From positions 1-64,000 of the forward strand of contig JAFGRO010000021.1 of the NCBI GenBank assembly GCA_016935095.1: a DNA stretch of 64,000 bases, written 5' to 3'. The translations under genes and the position numbers were made by a program. Each line of letters starts with the position of its first letter. Within the stretch, counting starts at the first letter, position 1. Below the pieces are notes generated by a model that ran no database searches, was not told the DNA's origin, and saw nothing but the letters and a program-made list of their open reading frames with translations. Origin of the DNA: Candidatus Woesearchaeota archaeon. GTDB taxonomy: Archaea > Nanobdellota > Nanobdellia > Woesearchaeales > GW2011-AR15. Shown here one piece after another: positions 27,757 through 36,945 of the stretch.

Positions 27757-29526
27757 TCAAGTACAGGTATATTTTATTAATTCAACCGATCTTCCTTGAA
27801 ATGAACTTTCAAATTCAATTGTTTTTTTGCATGAACCCATAAGTTTGTCTATTTCATTAACATCTATTCTGAAAACAAAATTTTGGTTATAGTCATAATC
27901 AGTATAATATTTTTGATTATAATAATAAAAGCATTTCCCTTTTTTATTATATTTCCCAAGATTTTCATAAAATTCAGGCGGCATTCCAAAAAAAACCGCA
28001 TTTTCCTGCAGGCCGTAAAAAAAGTCAAGAGGAGGCTGCCCCGAGTGGATTTTTATTATTTTGCATGATGAATCAAGCTCAATGTTTTTTTTAATATTCA
28101 GCATTTCAGCGTAAAGCGGCTGAGTTTCAAAAGCAAAAGAATAATTAAGGTTATCAGCTGTAATTATAGTTAAAACAATAAATAAAAGTATTAAAAAAAA
28201 GTTCAAGGCCTTCTGGTTTTTTATTTTTAAAAATTTTGATGCAACCCATCTAATCCCGTAAAAAGACAGCAGTATTGCGCATATAAAAACATGGACTGAA
28301 TATTTAAAAGAATATCTTAAACCATGGACTGTAAATCCCAGCTGAAAAAACATAAAAAAGAGATAAGCTATGGCGCAAAAGTGAAAAGGGAGATTATCTG
28401 ATTTAATCTTTTTATTCCAACTTAAATGCGTAATTAAATTAAAAACAAGGATTAATGAAACCAAAATACATACATAATCAAATAGATTTACAAACCCGTA
28501 TTTAATATTGAGATCCTGATTTACAATAATATTATTATGAAATATATACACCGAATGCTTCAACACATTGAAAGTTGTAAATTCATTATAATGCGTGCCC
28601 TGCCTTTCAGCAACATCCATTGTTGTAAAAGCCATAATCACTACCATCAGCCGGATTAATAGAAGAATTAAAAAAACCGCTGTTATTTTCTTTATAAACT
28701 TGTTTTTTTTAATGAATATACTTACAAAAAATAGATACGGCACGCCCAGTAAAAATGACAATTCAATCCTGTAATAAGAAGCAATAAGCAGGCTTAATCC
28801 GGATAAAATAAAAGATTCCTTGTTTTTTTTTGAAATATAATCAAAAAGAAAAAACATTGATAAATAAGTAAACAGCAATGAAATTAGGGTATAGTTTATT
28901 GTGCTAAGATTTAATTTAACAAATTCAGAAGATATAAATGAAAAAAAAACAAATAAAGCTATAAAATTGCTTTTAAATAATTTTTTTGATATAAGGAAAA
29001 CCACAAAAAGAAAAAATACAGCAAGTATCTTGTTAATTACAAGGACTATCTCAGGAATTATCTTAACATGAAATATTCCTATTAAAATCGTATAAGGAAC
29101 CATTGCAAAAGATTTGGGCCAGAAAAAAAGTGTGTCATAATATATTGGTTTAATAAACAAATTCCCCATAATAAATCTGAATTTCTGGAAAACCTGGCCT
29201 GTGCAGGTATCTTTCATCAGTATAAAAATAATAAAAGCAGAGATTCCTATGACAAGGCATGAAAAAAAGACATCCTGCTTTTTGATTTTTTGAATTTTCA
29301 GTTTTCTGTGGTAATTTAGTATAAAAACAACAAAATAGAATCCAAAAGCCAGGAAAAGAAGAGCCATAATTAAACAATTCAACCAAATGTAAAAATGAGT
29401 ATGGACAATTGCCTTGTTTATATTTTTGAATAAAGTCATAAGTGCAAGAGAACATATAAGAATTGCCATGAAGGAATAATTAGTATGTAGGCTATCCAGT
29501 TTTTTTTTCAGCTTGTGAAATCTCAT
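27757..29526 (-). CDS. GT-C-type polytopic membrane protein (paralogue A)
   Basis: A 589-residue protein with about 12 membrane helices and a C-terminal outer domain of about 110 residues. It is a clear paralogue of 35146-36945: the C-terminal domains share C-x-I-I-K-I, the segment P-P-E-F-Y-E-N-L, K-K-G-K-C-F-Y and Q/E-K-Y-Y-T. GT-C architecture suggests sugar transfer from a lipid carrier outside the membrane, but no acidic catalytic motif is certain. It is 10 bases downstream of an rSAM gene. Confidence 0.6.
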   Translation of the reverse strand: MRFHKLKKKLDSLHTNYSFMAILICSLALMTLFKNINKAIVHTHFYIWLNCLIMALLFLAFGFYFVVFILNYHRKLKIQKIKKQDVFFSCLVIGISAFIIFILMKDTCTGQVFQKFRFIMGNLFIKPIYYDTLFFWPKSFAMVPYTILIGIFHVKIIPEIVLVINKILAVFFLFVVFLISKKLFKSNFIALFVFFSFISSEFVKLNLSTINYTLISLLFTYLSMFFLFDYISKKNKESFILSGLSLLIASYYRIELSFLLGVPYLFFVSIFIKKNKFIKKITAVFLILLLIRLMVVIMAFTTMDVAERQGTHYNEFTTFNVLKHSVYIFHNNIIVNQDLNIKYGFVNLFDYVCILVSLILVFNLITHLSWNKKIKSDNLPFHFCAIAYLFFMFFQLGFTVHGLRYSFKYSVHVFICAILLSFYGIRWVASKFLKIKNQKALNFFLILLFIVLTIITADNLNYSFAFETQPLYAEMLNIKKNIELDSSCKIIKIHSGQPPLDFFYGLQENAVFFGMPPEFYENLGKYNKKGKCFYYYNQKYYTDYDYNQNFVFRIDVNEIDKLMGSCKKTIEFESSFQGRSVELIKYTCT

Positions 29527-29536
29527 TTTAGATATA

Positions 29537-30943
29537 TTATCTTATAAATATCATTTTAAAGGCTGCTTTCATATACCTGAAAAATTCATCCGTAGATTTA
29601 ATATTTAGTATTGACATTATTATATATTTCGGCCTTAGATAAAAAGAAAGATAAGCTTTTTGAGTATATTGTTCAATCTCTTTTTCTGATAAGTCACACC
29701 ATGGATTCGGCAGCCTTTTCGCCCCTGCTTTTCCAAGGACAAAATCCGCCCAGAAATCCTGTTTTATTGTTTTTTTTAAGCTTTCATACAGCTTTGAGCC
29801 GGGCTTAGCAATTGTCCTGGAAAACTGGATATAATCAAAGCCAATCTTTTTTGCAAAATCCACGTTTCTGAAAATAGTCTCTTTTGTTTCTCCCGGATTT
29901 CCTATCATAAAAAAGCCAAGGGTTTTGATTTTATATTTTTTTGTCAGAGCAATAGTTTTTTTAATAAGGTTCAGATTTATCTTCTTGTTTATTCTGTCCT
30001 GCGTAGTCTTATCTATTGTCTCAATCCCGTAATATATCCTTGTGCATCCTGCGTCTGCCATTTTCTTCAGGGTTATTTTATCTACATTATCTATCCTGGA
30101 CCTGCATGACCAGCTGATTTTTAAATTTCTTTTTTTAATTTCACTGCAGAAATCAAGAACCCATCTTTTATCTAAAGTAAAGACCGCATCAAAAAAATCT
30201 ATCTCATTAATATTGAATTTTTTTTTGCATTCTTCCATTTCATCAACAACCTTTTTTGGCTGTCTTGCTTTGTATTTCATTAAAGGGATACAGCAAAAAG
30301 TGCAGGCGTAAGGGCACCCGACAGAAGCAAGCATGACTGTAAAATTCTTTTTTTTTGAAATAAACTGGTAATATTTCTCATTTGGAAGCAAGTGCCTTGC
30401 GGGAAAAGGAAGTTTATCAAGGTTCTCCCCTAATGCAGAGGTCTTATTGAAAAGAAGCTTATTATTTTTCCTGAAATATAATCCGTTAATATCCTTAAAG
30501 TCATTTTTTTTAGATTCCAGTTTTTCAATAAACCTGATAAAATTGCTGCTTATGCTTCCTGAAAAGCCGAAATCAATTTCATTGTAACTGAGTATTTCCC
30601 TTGGATACAATATAAGATTTATGCCTCCCACTATTATCCTGGCTTTTGTTTTTGATTTTATTAATTTAATCCATTTTATTGTATCCTGGAAATCATATAT
30701 TGAATGAAGATTAAATCCAATTAATCCAGGATTGAATCGCCTGATCTTATTTAAGACCTGCTCTTTTGTCAGCCTGAGAGCATTTGCATCAATTATTATT
30801 GCATTATGATTGTGTTTTTCCAATAATGCAGCTATATATGCAAGATTAAGAGGAGGATATAGCCCAAACTCTTCAGAGACTGTCTGAAGGTTCTCTTCAA
30901 AGACCTGGTATTTCCTGGGAACATTAATTAAGGCTACCTTCAT
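29537..30943 (-). CDS. B12-binding-type radical SAM protein 6
   Basis: A 468-residue protein. N-terminal B12-type domain with Y-P-P-L-N-L-A-Y-I-A-A-L-L, G-F-N-L-H-S and I-V-G-G-I-N-L. The rSAM cluster is C210-x3-C214-x2-C217 (V-G-C-P-Y-A-C-T-F-C), followed by G-I-E-T-I-D and F-M-I-G-N-P-G-E-T. The end has L-S-F-Y-L-R-P. It forms a two-gene unit with the GT-C protein downstream and is divergent from the next rSAM gene. Confidence 0.85.
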   Translation of the reverse strand: MKVALINVPRKYQVFEENLQTVSEEFGLYPPLNLAYIAALLEKHNHNAIIIDANALRLTKEQVLNKIRRFNPGLIGFNLHSIYDFQDTIKWIKLIKSKTKARIIVGGINLILYPREILSYNEIDFGFSGSISSNFIRFIEKLESKKNDFKDINGLYFRKNNKLLFNKTSALGENLDKLPFPARHLLPNEKYYQFISKKKNFTVMLASVGCPYACTFCCIPLMKYKARQPKKVVDEMEECKKKFNINEIDFFDAVFTLDKRWVLDFCSEIKKRNLKISWSCRSRIDNVDKITLKKMADAGCTRIYYGIETIDKTTQDRINKKINLNLIKKTIALTKKYKIKTLGFFMIGNPGETKETIFRNVDFAKKIGFDYIQFSRTIAKPGSKLYESLKKTIKQDFWADFVLGKAGAKRLPNPWCDLSEKEIEQYTQKAYLSFYLRPKYIIMSILNIKSTDEFFRYMKAAFKMIFIR

Positions 30944-30961
30944 ATTTAAAAGATAATAATT

Positions 30962-30970
30962 TTTATATAA
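30962..30970 (-). promoter_or_regulatory. TATA-like element for the 29537-30943 gene
   Basis: On the minus strand TTATATAAA lies about 19-27 bases before the start at 30943, in the 86-base divergent gap shared with the plus-strand rSAM gene at 31030. Spacing fits a leaderless archaeal promoter. Confidence 0.4.
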
Positions 30971-31029
30971 TATTAAAATCTTTTCAAATCATAGAAACAA
31001 TTTAATATTATTGAAGAATACTATTTTTA

Positions 31030-33039
31030 ATGGAAGTCTTACTTATTAATTCGCCAAGGCTCTTTTTTAAAAACACCTGTTTTTCTTTTACTGCACCGCC
31101 GTTGGGAATAAGCTATATAAACGGCTATTTGCATAAAAAAGGGATTGAATCAAGAATAATAGACTTAAATATCCTATTAATGGAAAATAATGAGCTTATG
31201 AATCTTTTCCAGGAAATTGACCCTAATCTTGATTTTAATGAGTTTTTTTTAAAAAAAGATAAGATAATTAAATCTGCTCTAGATTATTTTTTTTCTAAGA
31301 TAAGGATTAATTGTCCAGATAATGACCCAGCTATTATAGGGATAAGCATACTTGAAGCACAGTCATTAAAGATAATGATACCCTTCATTGAAAAACTGAA
31401 ATACAGATATCCAGAATCAAAAATAATTGTAGGAGGCAATTCGGCCCCTTTAATTGAAGATAAATATGTTCTTAATAAAACAATTGACTATATTATATTC
31501 AAAGAGGGTGAAAAAATATTTTATGAATTAATCAAAGCAATAGAAAACAAAAGAAGTATTTCCGGGATTCCTTCTATAAAATATCTTGACAACAGCTCAA
31601 TAAAAGAGAACAAATATTGCGGGGATTTTGATATAGCTGGGCAGGCAATAAAATTCAATGAACATGACATTGAAAAATACAGGTTTTTGAACCGGTTCTA
31701 TGAATCATTCAATGATATTTTTGTTACGCCAGTACTGCCATATTCTTTTTCAAAAGGATGCTCATTTAAATGCACTTTTTGCGGAGCTCCTTATGACAAT
31801 AGAAAGATCCAGCATAAAAATACTGAAAAAATTGTACAGGACATTGAATTTCTAAAACAAAAATACAAACAGAATTATTTTTATTTTTTTAACCAGCATC
31901 TCACTATTAATAAATCATTTATCAGTGAATTGTGCGACAGATTGATTGACTCAAAAACAGATATTCTGTGGTCTGATTCTATAAAGCCTCTTCCTTATTT
32001 ATCCCAAAAAATTTATTATAAATTAAGGGAAGCAGGATGCATCATGCTCAGCCATGGAATTGAAACAGGCTCTGAAAAGATAATGAAACTGATGAATAAA
32101 GGCCACTCTGTCAAGGATAATAAAAAAAACCTTAATTACTCGCATAAAGCAGGAATTTGGAATATGGCAAATTTCATGGTGGGATTCCCCACAGAAACAG
32201 AAAAAGAATTTAATGAAACTCTTGAGTTTATCAGAAAAAATTCAGAGCATATTGACTCTTTATTTGTGAATAAATTCAGGTTAGAAAAAAATTATATCAG
32301 ATATCATCCGGAAGAATTCGGGATAATGTCTCATGGAAATTTAGAGTTGAACAGCATTTCAAATGTAATGTTAGATGAATATGATGAGATTAAGGGTTTA
32401 TCATATAAAGAGATTATGAGATTAAATGATAAACGATATAATATAATCCATAGGTTAATAAAGCCTGAAGACAAATATAAACTTGATCTATTCTCCCACA
32501 GGATGATTTTCCCGTTGTATGATAATTTAATTGAAAAAGAGAAAGTCAGAGAATTCTACAGGGAAAATTATAATTTGATCAGCAGGTATGATAAAAGATA
32601 TTATTCTGTGTTTACTGGTGCTGTATCAAACCAGAAAATAAAAGGAAATTTAAATTACTGCAGTGCTGAAATTTTTAAAGAGACACCTAAAAAAGATATT
32701 TTTGAAGAACTCGCTAAAATTGCTGAACAGGGTTACAAAAGGCTTATCTTTACAGGAGGGGAGCCCCTGATAAGAAAGGATATATTTGAAATATTAAATA
32801 AAGCTAAAAAAATTGGCTTTGAATACATAATTGTAAAGACAAATGCAAGGATGCTCCAGTATAGATCTTTTTGTAAGAAATTATCACAGTATGTAGATGA
32901 GATTCTTGTCATCAGCCCTTCTGATAATGAAGAGGAGTATGATTCGATTTCAGGCATAAAAGGCTCTTTTATGCAGGCCAAACAGGGAATCGAAAACTGG
33001 AAAAACCTTGGAAAAAAAATAAGGCATTATTCTAAGTAA
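31030..33039 (+). CDS. B12-binding-type radical SAM protein 7 with degenerate second rSAM half
   Basis: A 669-residue protein. Residues about 1-200 form the B12-type domain (A-P-P-L-G-I-S-Y-I-N-G-Y-L, I-I-V-G-G-N-S-A). The rSAM domain has C244-x3-C248-x2-C251 (K-G-C-S-F-K-C-T-F-C), then G-I-E-T-G-S and F-M-V-G-F-P-T-E. The C-terminal 140 residues look like the first half of another rSAM barrel: they keep F-T-G-G-E-P-L-I-R-K-D and N-A-R-M-L-Q-Y-R, but the cluster site reads V-S-N-Q-K-I-K-G-N-L-N-Y-C, with only one Cys. The protein stops mid-barrel. The tandem neighbour has the same layout. Confidence 0.8.
   Translation: MEVLLINSPRLFFKNTCFSFTAPPLGISYINGYLHKKGIESRIIDLNILLMENNELMNLFQEIDPNLDFNEFFLKKDKIIKSALDYFFSKIRINCPDNDPAIIGISILEAQSLKIMIPFIEKLKYRYPESKIIVGGNSAPLIEDKYVLNKTIDYIIFKEGEKIFYELIKAIENKRSISGIPSIKYLDNSSIKENKYCGDFDIAGQAIKFNEHDIEKYRFLNRFYESFNDIFVTPVLPYSFSKGCSFKCTFCGAPYDNRKIQHKNTEKIVQDIEFLKQKYKQNYFYFFNQHLTINKSFISELCDRLIDSKTDILWSDSIKPLPYLSQKIYYKLREAGCIMLSHGIETGSEKIMKLMNKGHSVKDNKKNLNYSHKAGIWNMANFMVGFPTETEKEFNETLEFIRKNSEHIDSLFVNKFRLEKNYIRYHPEEFGIMSHGNLELNSISNVMLDEYDEIKGLSYKEIMRLNDKRYNIIHRLIKPEDKYKLDLFSHRMIFPLYDNLIEKEKVREFYRENYNLISRYDKRYYSVFTGAVSNQKIKGNLNYCSAEIFKETPKKDIFEELAKIAEQGYKRLIFTGGEPLIRKDIFEILNKAKKIGFEYIIVKTNARMLQYRSFCKKLSQYVDEILVISPSDNEEEYDSISGIKGSFMQAKQGIENWKNLGKKIRHYSK
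32834..32930 (+). repeat. 97-bp near-identical segment, copy 1
   Basis: This segment matches 34924-35020 with only two mismatches (at 32856 and 32910). It encodes the T-N-A-R-M-L-Q-Y-R region of the degenerate rSAM half. The rest of the two genes is far more diverged, which suggests local gene conversion. Confidence 0.85.
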
Positions 33040-33082
33040 ATTAAATTTTGAATAATAAGAGTGAAAAATTTTAGATAAACTA

Positions 33083-33090
33083 TTTATAAA
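33083..33090 (+). promoter_or_regulatory. TATA box for the 33111 gene
   Basis: TTTATAAA lies 21-28 bases before the ATG at 33111, so this gene can be transcribed without its tandem neighbour. There is no clear ribosome site, as expected of a leaderless transcript. Confidence 0.5.
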
Positions 33091-33110
33091 TCCAGCAATT
33101 CTCCTTATTT

Positions 33111-35138
33111 ATGAAAGTTGCTCTTATTAATGCTCCTAGATTGTTTTTTAAAGATGAGGCTTTTTTATTGACACCGCCGCCGATAGGCCTTGCCAGAATA
33201 TATGGCTACTTAAAAAAAAAAAAAATCAATACTTCTTTTTTTGACCTTAACACGATGTTGATGAAGAAAAAAGAGCTGTTTCTTGAATTCAGCAGGATAA
33301 GGGCAGATATTGATATTGAAGAATTCTGTAAGAAACACATTGAATTGATTGAAAAATCATTAGAATATTTCCTTTCTGAAATAAAAATCAAAAAGTATGA
33401 TATTGCTGGCATAAGCATTCTTGAAAATAATTCAATGAAACTGATTGTTCCATTCCTCAGAAAAATAAAAAAGATAAATCCCTGCATTAAGACTGTAATA
33501 GGTACTTTATTCATAGATTCAATAAAAAAAGAATATTTTTCTGAAGGCATAGTTGATTTCATAGTTAACGGAGAAGGTGAAGATATATTATATTCCATTA
33601 TAAACTCAGTAAAAGATAATAAAAATCAAAAAGATAATAAGATTCAATATGAAATTCCTTCAATCATTTATCTTGATGGACAAAAGCTAATTCAAACAAA
33701 AAAAAGCAACAGCAATATTTTTTTTAAACAGGTAATTGAATATGATAAAAAAAATCTAGATGAATACAGGTTTTTAAATAATGAATATAATATGTTCAAT
33801 GATTTTTTCAATACGCCTTTATTAGCATATATTCCTTCAAAAGGATGTGAATTTAAATGCACTTTCTGCAGCACTTCTGATGATAACCGCATGAGTATAA
33901 ACACTCCTGAAAAAATTGTGGATGATCTGTTTCAGCTTGTAAAAAAGTATAGTTACAAATATTTTTATTTTTATGACCATCATATCTCAATATCACGTAA
34001 ATTTCTAAATGAATTATGTGATAATATTATTGACAGGAGATTAGATATTCTATGGAGCGATGCAATAAAACCCCTTGGATTTTTAACACAGGAAATTTAT
34101 TATAAATTAAGGAAAGCAGGATGCATCAAATTAAGTTTCGGGATTGAGACCGGCTCTGAAAAGATAATGAGACTTATGAATAAAGGACATTCAGTAAAAG
34201 ATTGTGAAAAAAACCTAAGATTTGCGCATAATGCAGGCATCTGGACTGAAGCCTTTTTTATTACAGGATTTCCTAGAGAAGGAAAAAAAGAGTTTAATGA
34301 AACTCTTGAATTTATCAGGAGAAACATAAAATATATTGACTCTACTCCCTCTGGAAAATTTATGTTAACCCGTAATACTGATATTTTTAACAACCCTGAA
34401 AAATACGGAATAAGAATCATAAACAAAGAAAAAGATATTCCTTCAATGGTCGGCACATACATAAAGTATGAAGATTTAAAGGGTGTTTCTTTTGAAGAAC
34501 TGCAAAAGATAAATGAAACCCGGGCTCAGATATTAAATGCTTTTTTCAATAAATTAAAAAAATCAGATATTAACATGTCTTTTCCCAGAACTTTGCTTTT
34601 TCCGTTATATGATTATCTGGAATCAAAAGAAAAAGTAAGAATCTTTTTAGAAGGAAATCATGAATTAATTGGAAGAGAAAAACCTGGTTATTTCTCTTTG
34701 TTTACAGGAGCCCAGTCCAACCAGAAAATGAAAGGCAACCTTCATGAATGCAGTATTAAAGAATTCAGAAACATTAAATTAAAAAAAATAATTATAAAAC
34801 TTGAGGAGATTTATAATGAAGGATATAGAAAACTTATTGTTTTTGGAGGAGAACCTTTAATCAGAAAAGACTTATTTGAAATACTCTCAGAAGCAAAAAA
34901 GATCGGGTTTGAGTATATTATTATAAAGACAAATGCAAGGATGCTGCAGTATAGATCTTTTTGTAAGAAATTATCACAGTATGTAGATGAGATTCTTGTT
35001 ATCAGCCCTTCTGATAATGAAAATGAGTATGATTTGATATCCGGCATAAACGGCTCTTTTTTACAGGCTAAACTGGGAATCGAAAACTGGAAAAAGCTTG
35101 GAAAAAAGACAAGGTATTATTCTACTGAAAAACAATAG
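33111..35138 (+). CDS. B12-binding-type radical SAM protein 8 with degenerate second rSAM half
   Basis: A 675-residue tandem paralogue of the preceding gene. B12-type domain with P-P-P-I-G-L-A-R-I-Y-G-Y-L; rSAM cluster C246-x3-C250-x2-C253 (K-G-C-E-F-K-C-T-F-C); then G-I-E-T-G-S-E and F-I-T-G-F-P-R-E. The C-terminal rSAM-like half keeps F-G-G-E-P-L-I-R-K-D, while its cluster site reads Q-S-N-Q-K-M-K-G-N-L-H-E-C. It truncates at nearly the same codon as its neighbour, so the fusion predates the duplication. Both may recognise related substrates. Confidence 0.8.
   Translation: MKVALINAPRLFFKDEAFLLTPPPIGLARIYGYLKKKKINTSFFDLNTMLMKKKELFLEFSRIRADIDIEEFCKKHIELIEKSLEYFLSEIKIKKYDIAGISILENNSMKLIVPFLRKIKKINPCIKTVIGTLFIDSIKKEYFSEGIVDFIVNGEGEDILYSIINSVKDNKNQKDNKIQYEIPSIIYLDGQKLIQTKKSNSNIFFKQVIEYDKKNLDEYRFLNNEYNMFNDFFNTPLLAYIPSKGCEFKCTFCSTSDDNRMSINTPEKIVDDLFQLVKKYSYKYFYFYDHHISISRKFLNELCDNIIDRRLDILWSDAIKPLGFLTQEIYYKLRKAGCIKLSFGIETGSEKIMRLMNKGHSVKDCEKNLRFAHNAGIWTEAFFITGFPREGKKEFNETLEFIRRNIKYIDSTPSGKFMLTRNTDIFNNPEKYGIRIINKEKDIPSMVGTYIKYEDLKGVSFEELQKINETRAQILNAFFNKLKKSDINMSFPRTLLFPLYDYLESKEKVRIFLEGNHELIGREKPGYFSLFTGAQSNQKMKGNLHECSIKEFRNIKLKKIIIKLEEIYNEGYRKLIVFGGEPLIRKDLFEILSEAKKIGFEYIIIKTNARMLQYRSFCKKLSQYVDEILVISPSDNENEYDLISGINGSFLQAKLGIENWKKLGKKTRYYSTEKQ
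34924..35020 (+). repeat. 97-bp near-identical segment, copy 2
   Basis: Partner of 32834-32930, two mismatches over 97 bases, in the same frame of the paralogous gene. Confidence 0.85.
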
Positions 35139-35145
35139 CTGAAAT

Positions 35146-36945
35146 TCAGCATATGTATCTTATCAAAGAAAAAGGCCGGTTTTCCAACGGGCTTTCAAAA
35201 TCAATTGATTTTATGCATTCTTTAAATATATTGTCCATTTTTTCTATATCCGCCTTAAACAAATTTTCACTATTATAATCTCTTTCTGTGTAATATTTTT
35301 CATCATAAAAATAAAAGCATTTGCCTTTTTTATCATATCTTTCAAGATTTTCATAAAATTCAGGAGGAATACCAAAATAAACTGAGTTTTTCTGCAGACT
35401 ATAATAATAATCCAGTACCGGCTGGCCGACAGAGATTTTAATAATTTCACATGATTCATTTATAAGTATATTTTCAGTAAGAATATTAAGCTCATCAACA
35501 GTTGGATTCCAAACAGATAATCTATCTAAAGAAAGCCCAGGAGATGTAAAAAAAGCAATTAAAAAAAATAAAAAGACAGCTGAAAATTTAACAGAATTAA
35601 TAATTGTATAGGAGTATTTATTAAAGATTCTTTCAATCAAAAATAATATCATATAATACACAATAATAATCTCACAGAAGATATGCTGGGCATAGTATTT
35701 CCATGATTCACGAAATCCTTCCATTGTAAAGAACAATTCAAAAACAATATAGATTAGATTATAAAAAACAAAGATAAAAATAAGGTTATTAACATTAAAT
35801 TTATTGCTCTTTTTACTATTTGTGATTAATCTGAAAATAAGAAATAAAAACAAAATTGCAGAAAATGCCACTCCAAAATAAGTGAACAGTGAAACATACC
35901 CTGAAGATAAGCTCAAGTCTTTATTTGCAATAACATTATATTTAAAGATATAAAAGGATTTGCCTATAAATGAAAAAAGCCTGTTTTCCCCGAGCTCATT
36001 ATTTCTAAATAAAAGAAAGTCAAACTCCTGGACTGTAAACAGTTTCACCAGCGCCATTGAAATTAAAATCAAAATAATCATGGTAAGAGCAATTATCTTT
36101 CTTCTTTTTCCTGTGTGTTTTAAGAAAACACTGAAATATGCAAGATATGCCATTGCAAATAAAAATGCAAGCTCATACCTATAATAAGCAGCCAGGATAA
36201 GCGAGATATTTGATAATATAAACAAAGACAAGTCTTTTTCTTTAATAAATAATAATAAGAACAACATAGAGGAATATGCAAAAAACATAGCGCCTATTGA
36301 ATATTCAATTGAATGCATATTAAACTGTATCCATTTAGATGAGATAAAGGTCATATATACAACCAGGCTTATCCAGGTCTGCTTAAAAATAATTTTTGAA
36401 AGAAAGAAGATTACCAACAGAAGAAAAACAGAAAGGATTTTATTAAAAAATAATACTGTGAAAGGTGTTACTCTGAATTGAAAAAATTCCTGAAGTACAG
36501 AAAATATTATAGTTGAGTAAGTCCTGGGCATAGACTGAAATGCTCTAAATATATCTCCTATAAAAACATTTCCGAGAATATGAGTTAGGTTAACAAATCT
36601 GCCGAAAAATGAACCATGCATTAAGTAAAATACAAAAAAGACCGAAAAAAGTAAAATAAAAACAAAATAAAAGATATTGTGTTTATCAAACCATGCAGGT
36701 TCTTTTTTTGTAATCTTTTTTATCATATATCTAAAAAAAAGAAAGAAAAAAAGAAGGAACATGCATAAAAAGATAATGCTGTTCAGGATTATATAAAGAG
36801 GAGAAAAGGATATCATGTTATTAATGTCTTTAAATATTATTAAAAAAAGATAAGCCGAAAAATAAACCAAAGGATAAATAAATTTTTGTATCAGGATTAT
36901 AAATCTGTTTGCCACACCGCTTAAAAAAAATCTTAATGATTTCAT
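35146..36945 (-). CDS. GT-C-type polytopic membrane protein (paralogue B)
   Basis: A 599-residue protein with about 12 membrane helices and a C-terminal outer domain of about 115 residues. It is a paralogue of 27757-29526 (shared Y-F-G-I/M-P-P-E-F-Y-E-N-L and K-G-K-C-F-Y-F/Y-Y). Its ATG overlaps the stop of the upstream double-rSAM gene (ATGA), so the two are translationally coupled. The repeated pairing of this GT-C family with rSAM genes suggests that modified sugars or peptides are handed to it. Confidence 0.6.
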   Translation of the reverse strand: MKSLRFFLSGVANRFIILIQKFIYPLVYFSAYLFLIIFKDINNMISFSPLYIILNSIIFLCMFLLFFFLFFRYMIKKITKKEPAWFDKHNIFYFVFILLFSVFFVFYLMHGSFFGRFVNLTHILGNVFIGDIFRAFQSMPRTYSTIIFSVLQEFFQFRVTPFTVLFFNKILSVFLLLVIFFLSKIIFKQTWISLVVYMTFISSKWIQFNMHSIEYSIGAMFFAYSSMLFLLLFIKEKDLSLFILSNISLILAAYYRYELAFLFAMAYLAYFSVFLKHTGKRRKIIALTMIILILISMALVKLFTVQEFDFLLFRNNELGENRLFSFIGKSFYIFKYNVIANKDLSLSSGYVSLFTYFGVAFSAILFLFLIFRLITNSKKSNKFNVNNLIFIFVFYNLIYIVFELFFTMEGFRESWKYYAQHIFCEIIIVYYMILFLIERIFNKYSYTIINSVKFSAVFLFFLIAFFTSPGLSLDRLSVWNPTVDELNILTENILINESCEIIKISVGQPVLDYYYSLQKNSVYFGIPPEFYENLERYDKKGKCFYFYDEKYYTERDYNSENLFKADIEKMDNIFKECIKSIDFESPLENRPFSLIRYIC

